A stretch of 64,000 bases of DNA. Source: Bursaphelenchus xylophilus. Its lineage: Eukaryota > Nematoda > Chromadorea > Rhabditida > Aphelenchoididae. Positions 63,212 to 64,000 of this stretch are shown piece after piece; the stretch's first letter is position 1, and each line of letters starts with the position of its first letter. A program made the position numbers and the translations under genes. A model generated the notes under the pieces. The model made no database searches. It had not been told where the DNA came from and saw nothing but the letters and a program-made list of their open reading frames with translations. The stretch lies in NCBI GenBank assembly GCA_904066235.2, contig CAJFCV020000004.1, forward strand, positions 9,052,001 to 9,116,000. The letters run 5' to 3'.

Positions 63212-64000
63212 CACCCATTACTTCGGTCTCCTCTTATTTATAGCCAACTTATTTAATTGTTAGTTGTAAAGTATTTGACCAAAAAAAAAACTCGATCGTT
63301 TTTAATTTGAGCTGATTTGCGAGAGAATGAAAGTTCATTTACCCAGAGGCTTTCCCCCGTTTCATTCGTGATCACCTTGCGCAAGCGCGACTCCTTTGGC
63401 TACGTGGCTAGCATTTCGTTAGTTATTGACAAATAACAATTTGATTCTTTTTTCTATTCTGTGATCGATAAGAAGGAATCTAATGAACCTTGCGAAAAGA
63501 CTTTTTGGTTGTTTATAAATTGAAATTGTTGGGTTTTTCTTGTTTCTGAAAGGAAACTTTTGCATTTTCAGCGCTTGAAAGTGTTGAAAATTTATTTATG
63601 TTCAGTTTTGGCCATCGAATCGGCAGTTTCTTTTGATTAGGTAGGGAAATTAGAGCGATAGTAATTTTTGGTACAAGTTTGAGGTATAGAGTGTTTTATT
63701 TTGAACTCAATCGAGCAAACGATGCGTTATTATGTGGCCTTTGGGACTATTATGCGTTCTTGTGATTAGCACCCTGTTCTTTCTCACACTGATTCAGACT
63801 GCTGTTGTTTGCCCTTGCTTCCGAAAACTTCTCCCCCACTTGAGCTATTTAAAAAAAAGTTTTCTCCTACTGCCCACGGTTCGAAACTTTTCCGGACCAA
63901 AGTTTGCATTAAGGCTCTAAGGATGCGTTTAGTAAATTACACTCGTGCACGCGAAGACCCGCAGTCTGAACGGAATTACCAGTAGACAATTATGCGGCTG
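63212..64000. other. Right end of the window, no gene supported
   Basis: AT-rich. A short plus-strand frame at 63732-63920 begins with a hydrophobic stretch like a signal peptide (MWPLGLLCVLVISTLFFLTL) but has no further support. Confidence 0.35.

Overview
This window looks like nuclear DNA of a nematode, probably a free-living rhabditid-type worm. Genes are split by many short introns (several of 31-40 bases) with GT...TTTTCAG or TTTTAG ends. Several start codons lie 0-10 bases after a TTTCAG/TTTTAG acceptor, as in spliced-leader trans-splicing. Gene content (NIPA-type transporter, EF-hand nicotinamidases, JAZF1-like split-finger protein, Piezo) and a maT-type mariner fit a nematode. The species could not be identified from the sequence alone.

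Layout. 388-2306 (+): NIPA-like magnesium transporter. 4384-6063 (+): short-chain dehydrogenase of the 17-beta-HSD12/LET-767 type. 6341-22762 (-): a dispersed array of four nicotinamidase paralogs with five exons each (A 6341-7796, B 8793-10976, C 14631-16669, D 20463-22762). The gaps between them are filled with mobile DNA, including an apparently intact maT mariner (12181-13473) and an 851-base mariner-type MITE. 22763-26593: nested inverted-repeat elements and no convincing gene. 26594-33991 (-): an 11-exon JAZF1-like zinc-finger gene whose introns hold a 1.8-kb palindrome, a mariner MITE and an array of short palindromes. 35571-36697 (+): NADH-cytochrome b5 reductase-like gene. 37063-39765 (+): UPF1/IGHMBP2-like superfamily 1 helicase. 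41307-43000 (-): LTR-retrotransposon remnant coding only gag-protease. 43162-46696 (+): 960-residue charged protein, not recognised. 46834-47675 (+): thioredoxin/nucleoredoxin-like protein. 51182-57467 (+): N-terminal third of a Piezo channel. 57468-64000: mostly mobile DNA plus one doubtful small gene.

The most unusual signals are not genes. (1) About 55-60 copies of a 9-base quasi-palindrome, GCACNGTGC, sit in tight clusters, mostly in introns and with unrelated spacers between clusters. (2) Two long palindromic elements (1.6 and 1.8 kb) are each flanked by a TTAA duplication. One sits exactly at the stop codon of nicotinamidase D; the other carries a tRNA-Thr-like module in both arms. (3) Introns tend to start with GTAAAATACG or end with CGTATTTTAG, which are close to reverse complements, and the same decamer recurs inside other introns in both orientations. 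(4) Several MITE families are nested in one another, so relative ages can be read.

Exon coordinates were read by eye from splice signals, reading-frame continuity and comparison between paralogs, so individual boundaries may be off by a base or a splice site.
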